19,621 nt of DNA from UBA9547 sp043769845 (lineage in GTDB: Bacteria; Bacteroidota; Bacteroidia; Cytophagales; UBA9547): positions 1-19,621 of the forward strand of contig JAYVIX010000057.1 in assembly GCA_043769845.1 (NCBI GenBank), in the 5' to 3' direction. The notes under the pieces are model-generated. The model saw nothing but the letters and a program-made list of their open reading frames with translations. It did no database searches and had not been told where the DNA came from. Both the position numbers and the translations under genes were made by a program. How positions within the stretch are numbered: position 1 is the stretch's first letter; every line of letters begins with the position of its first letter. Positions 6,392-14,443 of this stretch are shown piece by piece.

Positions 6392-7796
6392 GTGGACTTG
6401 GAGCGTTTGTTTTTCTTACAATACTGGCTGTCATTTGGGCTTCGCAAACTACTTGTCCTGCGACATAAGCAGAACCTGACATTTTGATAATTCCTCTTTT
6501 GATAGGTGCGGTGAGTTCACATTTGTAGATAATTGTATCACCCGGAACCACCATTTTTCTAAAGCGACAACTTTCTACACCCAGAAAATAGGTCCAATAG
6601 TTTTCAGGATCTGAAACAGAATTCAAAGCCAAAATACCTCCAGTTTGTGCAAGTCCTTCGATCTGAAAAACGCCAGGGAAAACAGGATTATCAGGGAAGT
6701 GACCAGTAAAGAATGGTTCGTTGATGCTTACATTTTTTACCCCAACTACAGTTGACTCATCCAAATGAATGATTTTGTCAATCATTTTAAACGGTGCTTC
6801 GTGCGGAAGCATGCTATAAATCTGTTGTGCGGTGTAAACAGGAGGTTTTGCTGGATTGTAAACAGGTACTTGGTTCTTGCGAGACTCAAGCATTTGTTTT
6901 TTTATCATTTTGGCGAAAGCCACATTAGCAGCATGTCCTGGGCGAGCGGCCAAAATATGTGCTTTGATAGGTTTGCCTATTAGAGCCAAATCACCAATCA
7001 CGTCTAGTAATTTATGACGAGCAGGCTCATTTTTGTATCTAAGTTCTACATTGTTCAGAATGCCTTCTGATTTTACTTCCACCTTTTCTACCTTGAAAAG
7101 GTCAGCCAAATATTGAATTTCTTCTTCTTTAACCACACGGTCTACTACTACGATGGCGTTGTTCAAATCGCCACCTTGAATTAGGTTGGCTTTGAAAAGC
7201 ATTTCTAATTCGTGCAAAAAGCAGAACGTACGACAGTTTGCAATTTCATCTGCAAATTTTGCGATGTCGAACAAGCCAGCATGTTGGCTTCCTAAAACGG
7301 GCGAGTTGTAATCGACCATCACCGTCAGACGATAATCGTCCAGCGGAAGAGCGGCCATTTCTACATTACGTTCGTTATCGCGGTAGTGAATTCCTTCGCG
7401 GATCTCGTAGAAATCACGCAATGCATTTTGTTCACATACGCCAACGGCAAGAAGCGCATTTACAAATTCGATCGAACTTCCGTCCATAATCGGAGGCTCA
7501 GGGCCGTCCAATTGAATCAAAATATTGTCTATTTGAAGCCCAACTAAGGCTGCTAAAGTGTGTTCTACTGTATTGACACGAGCACCATTTTGTTCGATAG
7601 TAGTGCCGCGCGACAAGTCGACTACGTTGTCTACATCTACATCTACAGTTGGTTTCTCAGGAAGATCGACCCTTTGGAACTTCATGCCGTGATTAATTTC
7701 GGCAGGGACAAATGTCATGTTCACTTTAACTCCTGTATGAAGGCCTACACCTGATACAGTTACAGGTTCGTTAATAGTGTGTTGCTTAGTGTTCAT
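6369..7796 (-). CDS. lpxC/fabZ: Bifunctional UDP-3-O-acyl-GlcNAc deacetylase / 3-hydroxyacyl-ACP dehydratase
   Basis: This is a fusion of two enzymes that compete for 3-hydroxyacyl-ACP, a hallmark of Bacteroidota. Residues 1-305 are LpxC, the zinc deacetylase that commits the cell to lipid A. Zinc ligands are H79 (VEHTLAAL), H261 and D265 (HKLLDVIGD), with the general-acid His at H288 (RPGH). Residues ~320-465 are a hot-dog-fold FabZ dehydratase with catalytic H366 (GHFPDNPVFPG) and E380 (IEGLAQ). The total of 475 residues fits the known fusion. The ATG overlaps the lpxD stop (ATGA) and the 3' end overlaps lpxA by 23 bases. In E. coli, FtsH degrades LpxC through a C-terminal tail; here that end is occupied by FabZ, so control must differ. 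Confidence 0.97.
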   Translation of the reverse strand: MNTKQHTINEPVTVSGVGLHTGVKVNMTFVPAEINHGMKFQRVDLPEKPTVDVDVDNVVDLSRGTTIEQNGARVNTVEHTLAALVGLQIDNILIQLDGPEPPIMDGSSIEFVNALLAVGVCEQNALRDFYEIREGIHYRDNERNVEMAALPLDDYRLTVMVDYNSPVLGSQHAGLFDIAKFADEIANCRTFCFLHELEMLFKANLIQGGDLNNAIVVVDRVVKEEEIQYLADLFKVEKVEVKSEGILNNVELRYKNEPARHKLLDVIGDLALIGKPIKAHILAARPGHAANVAFAKMIKKQMLESRKNQVPVYNPAKPPVYTAQQIYSMLPHEAPFKMIDKIIHLDESTVVGVKNVSINEPFFTGHFPDNPVFPGVFQIEGLAQTGGILALNSVSDPENYWTYFLGVESCRFRKMVVPGDTIIYKCELTAPIKRGIIKMSGSAYVAGQVVCEAQMTASIVRKTNAPSPHAVSSVN

Positions 7797-8845
7797 TTAG
7801 TGAATTCAACGGATGTCAAAGATATTATTTTTTCCTCGAGAACTTCTATCCTTTTCATCAAAAGGGGCAGTTTCTTGTATACTGCGAAAGATTTGAGGTT
7901 TGTTTTATAGTCGAAAGCGGGTGAACCACTAAGCGATGTGCCTGGATTTTTTACACTTCCTCCCAAGCCAGATTGTGCTCCGATACTTGTACGGTCGGCC
8001 AAGGTGATGTGGCCAATAATCCCCACTTGACCTCCTATGAGACAATTTTCGCCTAATTTGGTTGAGCCAGAAATGCCCGTTTGGGCGGCTACAACTGTAT
8101 TTTTACCAATCTCTACATTGTGTCCGATTTGGATCAGGTTGTCGAGTTTTACACCTTGGTGAATGACTGTACTTCCCATTGTGGCACAATCTACCGTGGT
8201 GTTGGCTCCTATACTTACATGGTCTTCAATGATCACGTTCCCGATTTGCGGAATGGTTTTGTAACTGCCATCGGGAAGAGGGGCAAAGCCAAAACCATCG
8301 CTCCCAATTATTGCTCCTGAATGGATCGTGCAATGATTTCCGATCATACAGTCAGCATATATTTTAGCACCTGAATAAAGAATAGTGTTGTTGCCAATGC
8401 TTACATTATCACCAATATAAGTATGAGGATAAATTTTCACGTTCGTTCCTATCTTGCAATTCTTGCCAATGTAGGCAAATGCTCCAACATAGCAATTTTC
8501 GCCTAAAACGACATTTTCAGATAAATAATGTGGATTTTCTAAGCCTTTTTTTGAAAAGCTCTTCATTCTATTGTATTCATCCAACAAAACGGAGAGGCTG
8601 GCATATGCATCTTCTACAAAAATAAGTGTGGCCGAAACGGGTTCTTTAGGAACAAAAGTTTTGTTGACCAAAACGGCACTTGCACCTGTAGAGTAAATAA
8701 ACTGTTCGTATTTTGGATTTGAAAGAAATGAAATTGCTCCTTCGGTAGCCTCTTCGATTTTCGATAGTCGATTGATCTTTCGGCTTCCGTCACCTTCTAT
8801 TTTTCCGCCAAGCAACTCAGCAATCTGATGCGAAGTAAATTCCAT
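7793..8845 (-). CDS. lpxD: UDP-3-O-acylglucosamine N-acyltransferase
   Basis: LpxD adds the second 3-hydroxyacyl chain, from ACP, to the 2-amino group of the LpxC product. The 350 residues show an N-terminal uridine-binding domain (1-105, including GAISFLSNPKYEQFI). A hexapeptide-repeat left-handed helix follows, containing the diagnostic GSDGFGFAPLPDG (181-193) and LDNLIQIGHNVEIG, where H242 is the catalytic base (E. coli H239). A short C-terminal helix ends in a coiled segment. ATG at 8845 gives the standard start (FTSHQIAELLGG). It is the first gene of the lpx core, with a strong -7 promoter element just upstream in the end of the HD gene, and it overlaps lpxC by four bases. Confidence 0.97.
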   Translation of the reverse strand: MEFTSHQIAELLGGKIEGDGSRKINRLSKIEEATEGAISFLSNPKYEQFIYSTGASAVLVNKTFVPKEPVSATLIFVEDAYASLSVLLDEYNRMKSFSKKGLENPHYLSENVVLGENCYVGAFAYIGKNCKIGTNVKIYPHTYIGDNVSIGNNTILYSGAKIYADCMIGNHCTIHSGAIIGSDGFGFAPLPDGSYKTIPQIGNVIIEDHVSIGANTTVDCATMGSTVIHQGVKLDNLIQIGHNVEIGKNTVVAAQTGISGSTKLGENCLIGGQVGIIGHITLADRTSIGAQSGLGGSVKNPGTSLSGSPAFDYKTNLKSFAVYKKLPLLMKRIEVLEEKIISLTSVEFTK

Positions 8846-8874
8846 TAAATGATGCTTTTTAACAAATTGTTAAT

Positions 8875-10107
8875 TTACAAAGATAGACTTTTCGGATAGC
8901 ATAAGTAGAACTTTTTGACAATTTTACTGATTGCTTTGATATTTGGAAGCTCAGAAGCTTCAGCAATATCTTGTACCGATCCGTCCTTTTTTAAGACATT
9001 TATTGTCTGACTATTAGAAAGATAAGCTGCATTGCTGGCCTCGCCTGATACCATAAAATAAGACAAAATGTCGTCTCCTATTTTTAATATATTTTTCAAT
9101 TTCTCAGTCAATGTTGCGATTTTTTCAGCCGAAAATGCTTCATTTGAAATCTCTACTTTAAATAAATGTCGGTTCAAAAGTCGATTACTTAATTCGCACA
9201 AAACCCAATCTTCCGAATCGGCCCAAAGTTTTACGGCTGTCCAAATGTCATAATCATCTAATCGCGCAAAATGAGCCAAGGCTTCAGAATCTTGAATGAG
9301 ATCTTGCGAACTTGGTTTGTTTTTTAGATAATACAAAAGCGATTTGCTAGCAGGAACGTATGCACCAGCTTTTACCAAATGACTAGCACGTTTTACCAAT
9401 TGTACCAACATCACTTCGGCACTGATAGTAGTTTTGTGAAAATATACTTGCCAGTACATAAGCCTGCGCGTGTTCAAAAAGTTCTCTACACTGTAAATTC
9501 CTTTTTCCTCAACCACTATTTGGTCTTCTCGCACATCCAACATTTTGATGATGCGTTCGGCTCCGACAGTTCCTTCTTTTACACCTGTGAAATAAGCATC
9601 ACGATTTAGATAATCTAGACGGTCGATATCTAGCTGACTAGAAACGAGTTGGTGTAGAAATTTTTTAGGATAAGTGCCTTCGAAAATTTTTTCAGCCAAA
9701 GATATTTTTCCACCTAATTCACGATTCATTTGCCGAATTAGAAGCAATGAAATGGTTTCGTGTGAAGTATCTTTTAGTAATGTATATTCTAATAGATGCG
9801 AAAAAGGGCCATGTCCGAGGTCGTGAAGCAAAATTGCGACTAATGTGCCTTCGTATTCTTCATCAGTAATTATATTTCCTTTTAATCGCAAAGATTCCAA
9901 AGCGAGCGACATCAAATGCATGGCTCCAAGTGCATGATGAAAACGAGTATGCACGGCTCCTGGATACACAAAACTGGTGAGTCCCAACTGGTTAATCCTG
10001 CGCAAACGCTGAAAAAATGGATGCTGAACTACATCAAACACCAGCTCGGTAGGCAAGGAGATGAAGCCATACACGGGGTCGTTGACTACTTTCTTTTTAT
10101 TATGCAC
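8875..10107 (-). CDS. HD-superfamily phosphohydrolase
   Basis: A 410-residue cytosolic metal-dependent phosphohydrolase of the dGTPase-like COG1078 group. The N-terminus (DPVYGFISLPTELVFDVVQHPFFQRLRRINQLG) is characteristic of the family. The metal-site residues are visible as HTRFHHALG (53-61), LLHDLGHGPFSH (93-104, with the HD pair at 95-96), and the distal Asp in SQLDIDRLDYLNRDA (~157-171). The substrate in Bacteroidota is unknown to me. The frame has no early ATG. GTG at 10107 is the first plausible start because the only upstream in-frame codons before a stop are not ATG, GTG or TTG. It lies 18 bases after birA and 29 before lpxD. Confidence 0.92.
   Translation of the reverse strand: MHNKKKVVNDPVYGFISLPTELVFDVVQHPFFQRLRRINQLGLTSFVYPGAVHTRFHHALGAMHLMSLALESLRLKGNIITDEEYEGTLVAILLHDLGHGPFSHLLEYTLLKDTSHETISLLLIRQMNRELGGKISLAEKIFEGTYPKKFLHQLVSSQLDIDRLDYLNRDAYFTGVKEGTVGAERIIKMLDVREDQIVVEEKGIYSVENFLNTRRLMYWQVYFHKTTISAEVMLVQLVKRASHLVKAGAYVPASKSLLYYLKNKPSSQDLIQDSEALAHFARLDDYDIWTAVKLWADSEDWVLCELSNRLLNRHLFKVEISNEAFSAEKIATLTEKLKNILKIGDDILSYFMVSGEASNAAYLSNSQTINVLKKDGSVQDIAEASELPNIKAISKIVKKFYLCYPKSLSL
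8878..8885 (-). promoter_or_regulatory. Candidate -7 element for the lpxD operon
   Basis: On the minus strand this reads TATCTTTG, an exact match to the Bacteroidota -7 consensus TAnnTTTG. It sits in the last codons of the HD phosphohydrolase gene, about 33 bases before the lpxD ATG, and would give a short leader of roughly 25 bases. A weak TTC occurs about 22 bases upstream at the -33 position. It suggests that lpxD-lpxC/fabZ-lpxA and the two transporter genes can be transcribed independently of birA. Confidence 0.5.
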
Positions 10108-10125
10108 GATTGGAATAGTTGATTT

Positions 10126-10887
10126 TTATGAATTCAAAAACGCGATTTCTTTCAAACCAAACGTTTTTTCGCCTAGTTCCGTCATGATGAGTAATCGTCC
10201 ATTTGGGTCGACTCCTTTTATACTGCCTATAAATGTGTGGTCGCCCGAACGGAAAAGGGAAGGTTTGTTGCGTAAATACATTTTTTGAAGGTACTCTTTT
10301 TGAATGAATAATAATTCATTTGATTTTAGGTGTTCATAGAGCTGCTCGAGATGTGTGCGCAGAATACTGATACAATCTGTGAGCTGATATTCAATTCCAA
10401 GTTCTTGAAAAACCGAGCTTGCCTTTGCGGTTTTGAAATTTGCTTGGTTGATATTCAGTCCAATTCCTACGACTGCGTTTCGGAAGACATCACCTCGTAA
10501 ATGATTTTCGATCAGAATTCCAGCCATTTTTTTTCCGTTTACATAAATATCATTTGGCCATTTTATTTCGGCTTTTAGATTTAATTGTTCCAAAAACGCC
10601 ACGATAGCAAGCGAAACAATCATGTTTAGATAAAACTGATTTTTGGGAGCTAGAAAAACAGGGGTATATACTATTGAAAAAGTAAGATTTTTATTAGGTT
10701 CTGATTCCCAAGTGTTTCCTGCTTGTCCGCGTCCGTTTGTTTGGTCAAATGTATAAACGATCCACCCTTCTTCGACCTCGTTTTCCTTTAACCAATTGTT
10801 GGCATAAGTGTTGGTCGAGTGACAAGTTGGCAGGTACACAGCATTTTTTATTTGTACACCAGCGTTTTGGCTTATATAATCGTTCAA
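10126..10887 (-). CDS. birA: Biotin--[acetyl-CoA-carboxylase] ligase
   Basis: The enzyme activates biotin as biotinyl-AMP and attaches it to the carboxyl-carrier protein of acetyl-CoA carboxylase, supplying malonyl-CoA for fatty acid synthesis. Motifs include STNTYANNWL (24-33), QTNGRGQAGNTW (49-60), which is the biotinyl-AMP loop, KWPNDIYVNGKKMAGILIE (109-127) and VVGIGLNIN. At 253 residues it lacks the N-terminal repressor HTH of E. coli BirA, so it is a catalytic-only ligase. There is no in-frame ATG before the first conserved motif; TTG at 10887 is the only sensible start. It is divergent from rsfS across 96 bases and begins the minus-strand block. Confidence 0.93.
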   Translation of the reverse strand: MNDYISQNAGVQIKNAVYLPTCHSTNTYANNWLKENEVEEGWIVYTFDQTNGRGQAGNTWESEPNKNLTFSIVYTPVFLAPKNQFYLNMIVSLAIVAFLEQLNLKAEIKWPNDIYVNGKKMAGILIENHLRGDVFRNAVVGIGLNINQANFKTAKASSVFQELGIEYQLTDCISILRTHLEQLYEHLKSNELLFIQKEYLQKMYLRNKPSLFRSGDHTFIGSIKGVDPNGRLLIMTELGEKTFGLKEIAFLNS

Positions 10888-10893
10888 TATTTT

Positions 10894-10922
10894 TACTTTT
10901 GTGCAGAAACAAAGCGAAAGTA
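10894..10922. promoter_or_regulatory. Candidate divergent promoters of birA and rsfS-ftsH
   Basis: Between the two divergent genes, the plus strand has TACTTTTG at 10894-10901, an exact TAnnTTTG -7 element. A TTTG lies 24 bases upstream, slightly longer than usual spacing, and this would serve rsfS. The minus strand has TACTTTCG (10915-10922 read backwards), one mismatch from the consensus and about 30 bases before the birA start. If both are used, the promoters overlap and would interfere with each other. This is motif matching only. Confidence 0.35.
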
Positions 10923-10983
10923 CATCAAAATTAGCCTTGGCACAATTTTAGACCTTTTGCATTCACAGAATAGAAATTAGTTG

Positions 10984-11358
10984 ATGGCCAAAAGGACAAG
11001 ACACCTCACCGATGCAGAGCAACTCTGCGAGAATATAGTAAAAGGAATGTCAGAAAAGAAGGGCGAGGAAATCGCTGTGATTGATTTGCGGGAACTAAAA
11101 CACGCAATTGCTGATTTCTTTGTTATCTGCACAGGAACTTCGGACCCACATACAGACGCAATAGCCGATAGCGTGGAAGACGTTGTTTTCAAAAGTATGC
11201 AGCAAGATCCATTTAAAAGAGAAGGTTTTGAAAACAAAGAGTGGATTTTATTAGATTATATAGATGTGGTCGTCCATATTTTCAGAACAGACAAAAGAGG
11301 CCATTATTCATTGGAAAAATTATGGGGCGATGCTCCAATTAAATACATCACCGAATAA
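10984..11358 (+). CDS. rsfS: Ribosomal silencing factor
   Basis: RsfS (Iojap/DUF143) binds ribosomal protein uL14 on the 50S subunit and blocks subunit joining when nutrients are scarce. The ~124-residue protein carries the family core: IAVIDLRELKHAIADFFVICTGTSDPHTDAIADSV and the closing WILLDYIDVVVHIF, then REHYSLE-like RGHYSLEKLWGD. I use ATG at 10984 rather than the TTG one codon earlier. The ftsH start follows its stop by 16 bases, so the two are very likely cotranscribed. The order birA (divergent), rsfS, ftsH is one I recall as common in Bacteroidota. Confidence 0.94.
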   Translation: MAKRTRHLTDAEQLCENIVKGMSEKKGEEIAVIDLRELKHAIADFFVICTGTSDPHTDAIADSVEDVVFKSMQQDPFKREGFENKEWILLDYIDVVVHIFRTDKRGHYSLEKLWGDAPIKYITE

Positions 11359-11374
11359 CAAACCCAATCTTCGC

Positions 11375-13435
11375 ATGTCAGACATTAAAGATAAAAAAAC
11401 AGCTGCTCCGACTCCTGCCAAAAAGTCAAAGTTGAGTCCGCCTAGTTTGCCGCCTAATGGCAATTACCAAATGTGGTTGATAGGAGGTTTGGTAGCAATG
11501 GTCTTAATTATCAGCTACTTAAATAAGAGTGTTTCGGCAATTGAGACCAATTCGATCAAGTTCGAAAACATGGTGATGAGCCATGATGTAGAACAGGTGG
11601 CTATCGTGAACGACAAAGTGGTTGAAATTACATTGAAAAAAGATGCATTAGACAACCGCAAATACAAGGACGATTTGGCACTTCGTGGGCCACTGCCTGT
11701 AGATCAAGGGCCACATTTTCGTCTCGAAATCTTTTCTGGAGAAGACTTCAAAAAAGACATCGAAGCGATGAACCGTAAATTGCCTAGCGATCAACGTGTT
11801 CCGTATAAAATTGAAAACAGAGTTGATTTCAATAACTGGTTTTTCTCTTGGGGGATGTTCCTCTTATTGATCTTTGGATTCTTCTATTTCATGCGCAGAA
11901 TGGCTGGTGGAGCTGGTCCAGGCGGTCAACTTTTCAATATTGGCAAATCACGTGCGGCTTTATTTGATACTGAAAATAAAGTAAAAATTACTTTCAACGA
12001 TGTAGCTGGCTTGGACGAAGCCAAAGAAGAACTGAAAGAAATCGTTGATTTTCTTAAAAACCCAGACAAGTTTACTAATCTAGGTGGTAAAATACCCAAA
12101 GGAGCATTGTTGGTTGGTGGCCCAGGAACTGGTAAAACCTTATTGGCCAAAGCAGTGGCTGGCGAAGCTGAAGTGCCTTTTTTCTCTCTTTCAGGTTCCG
12201 ATTTTGTGGAAATGTTTGTAGGAGTAGGAGCTGCTCGTGTGCGTGACCTTTTCCGTCAGGCAAAAGAAAAAGCGCCTTGTATTATATTCATTGATGAAAT
12301 TGATGCTGTAGGACGTATGCGAGGTAAAGGTTCGATGCCAGGCGCAAATGATGAGAGAGAAAATACATTGAACTCATTATTAGTAGAAATGGACGGTTTT
12401 GGAACCGATTCAGGTGTTATTATTCTTGCTGCCACCAACCGACCAGATGTGTTGGATTCGGCTTTGATGCGTCCAGGACGTTTCGATAGACAGATTTCTA
12501 TTGATAAGCCAGACATGAATGGGCGTGAGCAAATTTTCAATGTGCACATGAAACCATTGAAATTGGCACCAGATATTGATCCTAAAAAATTATCCACCCA
12601 AACACCAGGTTTTGCTGGAGCTGAAATTGCAAACGTTTGTAACGAAGCGGCCTTAATTGCCGCTAGAAAGGGCAAAGAAGCAATAGATATGATTGATTTT
12701 CAAGATGCTATCGATCGTGTAATTGGTGGACTTGAGAAGAAAAATAAATTGATCCTTCCTGAAGAAAAGAAAATCGTAGCCTATCACGAGGCTGGTCATG
12801 CAGTAGCTGGCTGGTTTTTAGAACATGCCGATCCATTGGTAAAAGTAAGTATCGTTCCACGTGGAGTTGCTGCGTTGGGGTATGCGCAATATTTGCCCAA
12901 AGAGCAATTTTTGTATACTGAGGAACAATTAACGGACGAAATGTGCATGACCCTTGGTGGTCGTGTAGCAGAAGATATCGTTTTTGGCAAAGTTTCGACT
13001 GGCGCGTTGAGCGATTTGGAACGCATCACCAAAATGGCTTATGGTATGGTGACGATTTATGGAATGAATGAAAAAATAGGTAATGTTTCATTTTACGATT
13101 CGAAACAATCGGAATATTCGTTCAACAAACCTTATTCGGAAGATACTGCCAAAATCATAGATCAAGAGGTCAAAATTTTGGTTCAAAATGCGTACGAAAG
13201 AACCAAAAGACTTTTGATCGAGCGCAGAAAAGAACTTGAGATTTTGGCTCAAGAATTATTGAAGAAAGAGATTGTATTTCAGGCCGATTTGGAATTGTTG
13301 ATTGGAAAACGTCCTTTTGATAAAGAAACAACTTATCAATCGTTCATGAACAGCACAGGGCAGCATGCTCCGAAGGAATTACCAGTTGCGGAAGTAATTA
13401 CGCCTGTTGTTGAACCTGCGACCAACGAGCAATAA
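11375..13435 (+). CDS. ftsH: ATP-dependent zinc metalloprotease FtsH
   Basis: A membrane-anchored AAA+ protease that degrades unassembled membrane proteins and regulatory substrates. With ATG at 11375 it is 686 residues; the frame is open further upstream, but that part overlaps rsfS. Membrane segments lie at ~32-47 and ~155-176, flanking a periplasmic domain. The AAA domain has Walker A GGPGTGKT (248-255), Walker B IIFIDEID (303-310), and the second region of homology NRPDVLDSALMRPGRFDR. The protease domain has HEAGH (471-475) with the distal zinc ligand at D547 (LSDLERI). The tail after ~650 is Pro/Val/Glu-rich and family-variable. In E. coli FtsH degrades LpxC, so its position between lipid A genes is suggestive. 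It is followed after 3 bases by lpxH. Confidence 0.98.
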   Translation: MSDIKDKKTAAPTPAKKSKLSPPSLPPNGNYQMWLIGGLVAMVLIISYLNKSVSAIETNSIKFENMVMSHDVEQVAIVNDKVVEITLKKDALDNRKYKDDLALRGPLPVDQGPHFRLEIFSGEDFKKDIEAMNRKLPSDQRVPYKIENRVDFNNWFFSWGMFLLLIFGFFYFMRRMAGGAGPGGQLFNIGKSRAALFDTENKVKITFNDVAGLDEAKEELKEIVDFLKNPDKFTNLGGKIPKGALLVGGPGTGKTLLAKAVAGEAEVPFFSLSGSDFVEMFVGVGAARVRDLFRQAKEKAPCIIFIDEIDAVGRMRGKGSMPGANDERENTLNSLLVEMDGFGTDSGVIILAATNRPDVLDSALMRPGRFDRQISIDKPDMNGREQIFNVHMKPLKLAPDIDPKKLSTQTPGFAGAEIANVCNEAALIAARKGKEAIDMIDFQDAIDRVIGGLEKKNKLILPEEKKIVAYHEAGHAVAGWFLEHADPLVKVSIVPRGVAALGYAQYLPKEQFLYTEEQLTDEMCMTLGGRVAEDIVFGKVSTGALSDLERITKMAYGMVTIYGMNEKIGNVSFYDSKQSEYSFNKPYSEDTAKIIDQEVKILVQNAYERTKRLLIERRKELEILAQELLKKEIVFQADLELLIGKRPFDKETTYQSFMNSTGQHAPKELPVAEVITPVVEPATNEQ

Positions 13436-13438
13436 AAA

Positions 13439-14203
13439 ATGCAGCATATTGCAATGACTCTATCGGAGGACGAAAAAATTTATTTCGCCTCCGATTTTCA
13501 TTTAGGGACACCCAATCACGCCAATTCTCTCGAACGAGAAAAAAGAATCATTTCTTGGTTGGACAGTATTCAATCGGATGCCAAAGCCATTTTTTTATTA
13601 GGCGATCAGTTCGATTTTTGGTTCGAATACAAACACATGATTCCCAAAGGTTTTGTGCGTTTTATAGGCAAATTGGCCGAATTGAGAGATAAAAACATTC
13701 CTATTTATCTTTTTACAGGAAATCACGACATGTGGATGTTTGATTATTTCCCGACCGAATTGGGCATTCCTGTCATTCGAGGCAATATGGCTCTGGAAAT
13801 AAACGGCAAGAAATTTTTGATCGGCCATGGCGATGGTCTTGGTCCAGGAGATTATAAGTACAAGTTTTTGAAATTATTTTTCAACAGTAAATTGTGTCAA
13901 AGGCTTTTTGCTTTTATGCATCCTTGGATCGGATTTAGTATTGCCACCAATTGGTCGAAGTCGAGCCGTGTTTCAAACATTAAGAAAGACGAACAATTTT
14001 TGGGCGAAAAAGAACATATTTGGATTTTTTGTCAGGAAGAAGAAAAAAAGCAACATCATGACTATTATATCTTCGGCCATAGACATTTGGTACTAGATAT
14101 GCCTGTAGGAGCAAATAGTCAGTACATAAATCTCGGAGAATGGGTGACAGGAGGTCAATATGCCGAGTTTGACGGAGCACGATTGAGTATGAAATTCATT
14201 TAA
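13439..14203 (+). CDS. lpxH: UDP-2,3-diacylglucosamine diphosphatase-like metallophosphoesterase
   Basis: A 254-residue calcineurin-like phosphoesterase of the LpxH type, which cleaves UDP-2,3-diacyl-GlcN to lipid X and UMP at the inner membrane. The metal-site motifs are all present in order: ASDFHLG (D19, H21), LLGDQFDFWFEY (D56), TGNHDMW (N95, H96), GHGDGLGPGD (H130) and FGHRH near the end. The GDxFDFWFEY and HGDGLGPGD segments are typical of the Bacteroidota LpxH group. Basic hydrophobic segments in the middle (YKFLKLFFN) may contact the membrane. ATG at 13439 is three bases after the ftsH stop; an in-frame ATG at 13454 is the alternative. It belongs to the rsfS-ftsH-lpxH transcription unit. 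No clear terminator follows. Confidence 0.88.
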   Translation: MQHIAMTLSEDEKIYFASDFHLGTPNHANSLEREKRIISWLDSIQSDAKAIFLLGDQFDFWFEYKHMIPKGFVRFIGKLAELRDKNIPIYLFTGNHDMWMFDYFPTELGIPVIRGNMALEINGKKFLIGHGDGLGPGDYKYKFLKLFFNSKLCQRLFAFMHPWIGFSIATNWSKSSRVSNIKKDEQFLGEKEHIWIFCQEEEKKQHHDYYIFGHRHLVLDMPVGANSQYINLGEWVTGGQYAEFDGARLSMKFI

Positions 14204-14270
14204 ATAATCTGGTTTAATATTCTGTACTTTTTATATTTTTAAGTGTCTGGTTTTAAGTTAAATACGCAAC

Positions 14271-14305
14271 TATTAACTATTAACTATGAACTGTTAACTA
14301 TTTAA
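14271..14305. repeat. Heptanucleotide tandem repeat (TATTAAC), five units
   Basis: Five 7-base units are in perfect register: TATTAAC, TATTAAC, TATGAAC, TGTTAAC and the degenerate TATTTAA. They lie in the 240-base gap between lpxH and the PpiD-like gene. The same heptamer family recurs at 3105-3132, including a shared TATGAAC unit. The rest of this gap shows no gene or terminator; its right part holds the candidate promoter of the next gene. Confidence 0.75.
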
Positions 14306-14362
14306 GTCTCTACATATTTTCAAAAAACCGTCAAAGGATTTCACATTATATTTATTAAAGCC

Positions 14363-14370
14363 TATTTTTG
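14363..14370 (+). promoter_or_regulatory. Candidate -7 element of the PpiD-like gene
   Basis: TATTTTTG exactly matches TAnnTTTG and lies 73 bases before the start codon. A TTTC at about 14338-14341 sits 21 bases upstream, at reasonable -33 spacing. The predicted leader would be about 65 bases. Confidence 0.4.
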
Positions 14371-14443
14371 CGGACTTTTGTATTTGTGTGAAAAGCAATG
14401 ACCATCAAAATTTTAATCGTAATTCGTTAATTTCAGTTTTCTA

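Noticed and set aside
7238..7489. Plus-strand open frames of 60-85 codons inside lpxC/fabZ, lpxD, ftsH and the HD gene.
   Set aside because: All are antisense or off-frame shadows of well-supported genes, with no signal peptide, family motif or start context of their own.
7630..7650. Short CTACAT repeat in lpxC.
   Set aside because: It simply encodes the VDVDVD segment of a conserved protein. Three units are not notable.
10937..10960. TTGGCAC followed by TTTTGC, resembling a sigma-54 (-24/-12) promoter before rsfS.
   Set aside because: The spacing between the two elements is about 14 bases instead of the required 5, so it does not fit sigma-54.
11264..11374. A longer ftsH start overlapping rsfS by almost 100 bases.
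   Set aside because: The extra residues are the out-of-frame copy of the rsfS end. ATG at 11375 gives the normal FtsH N-terminus and a clean 16-base gap.
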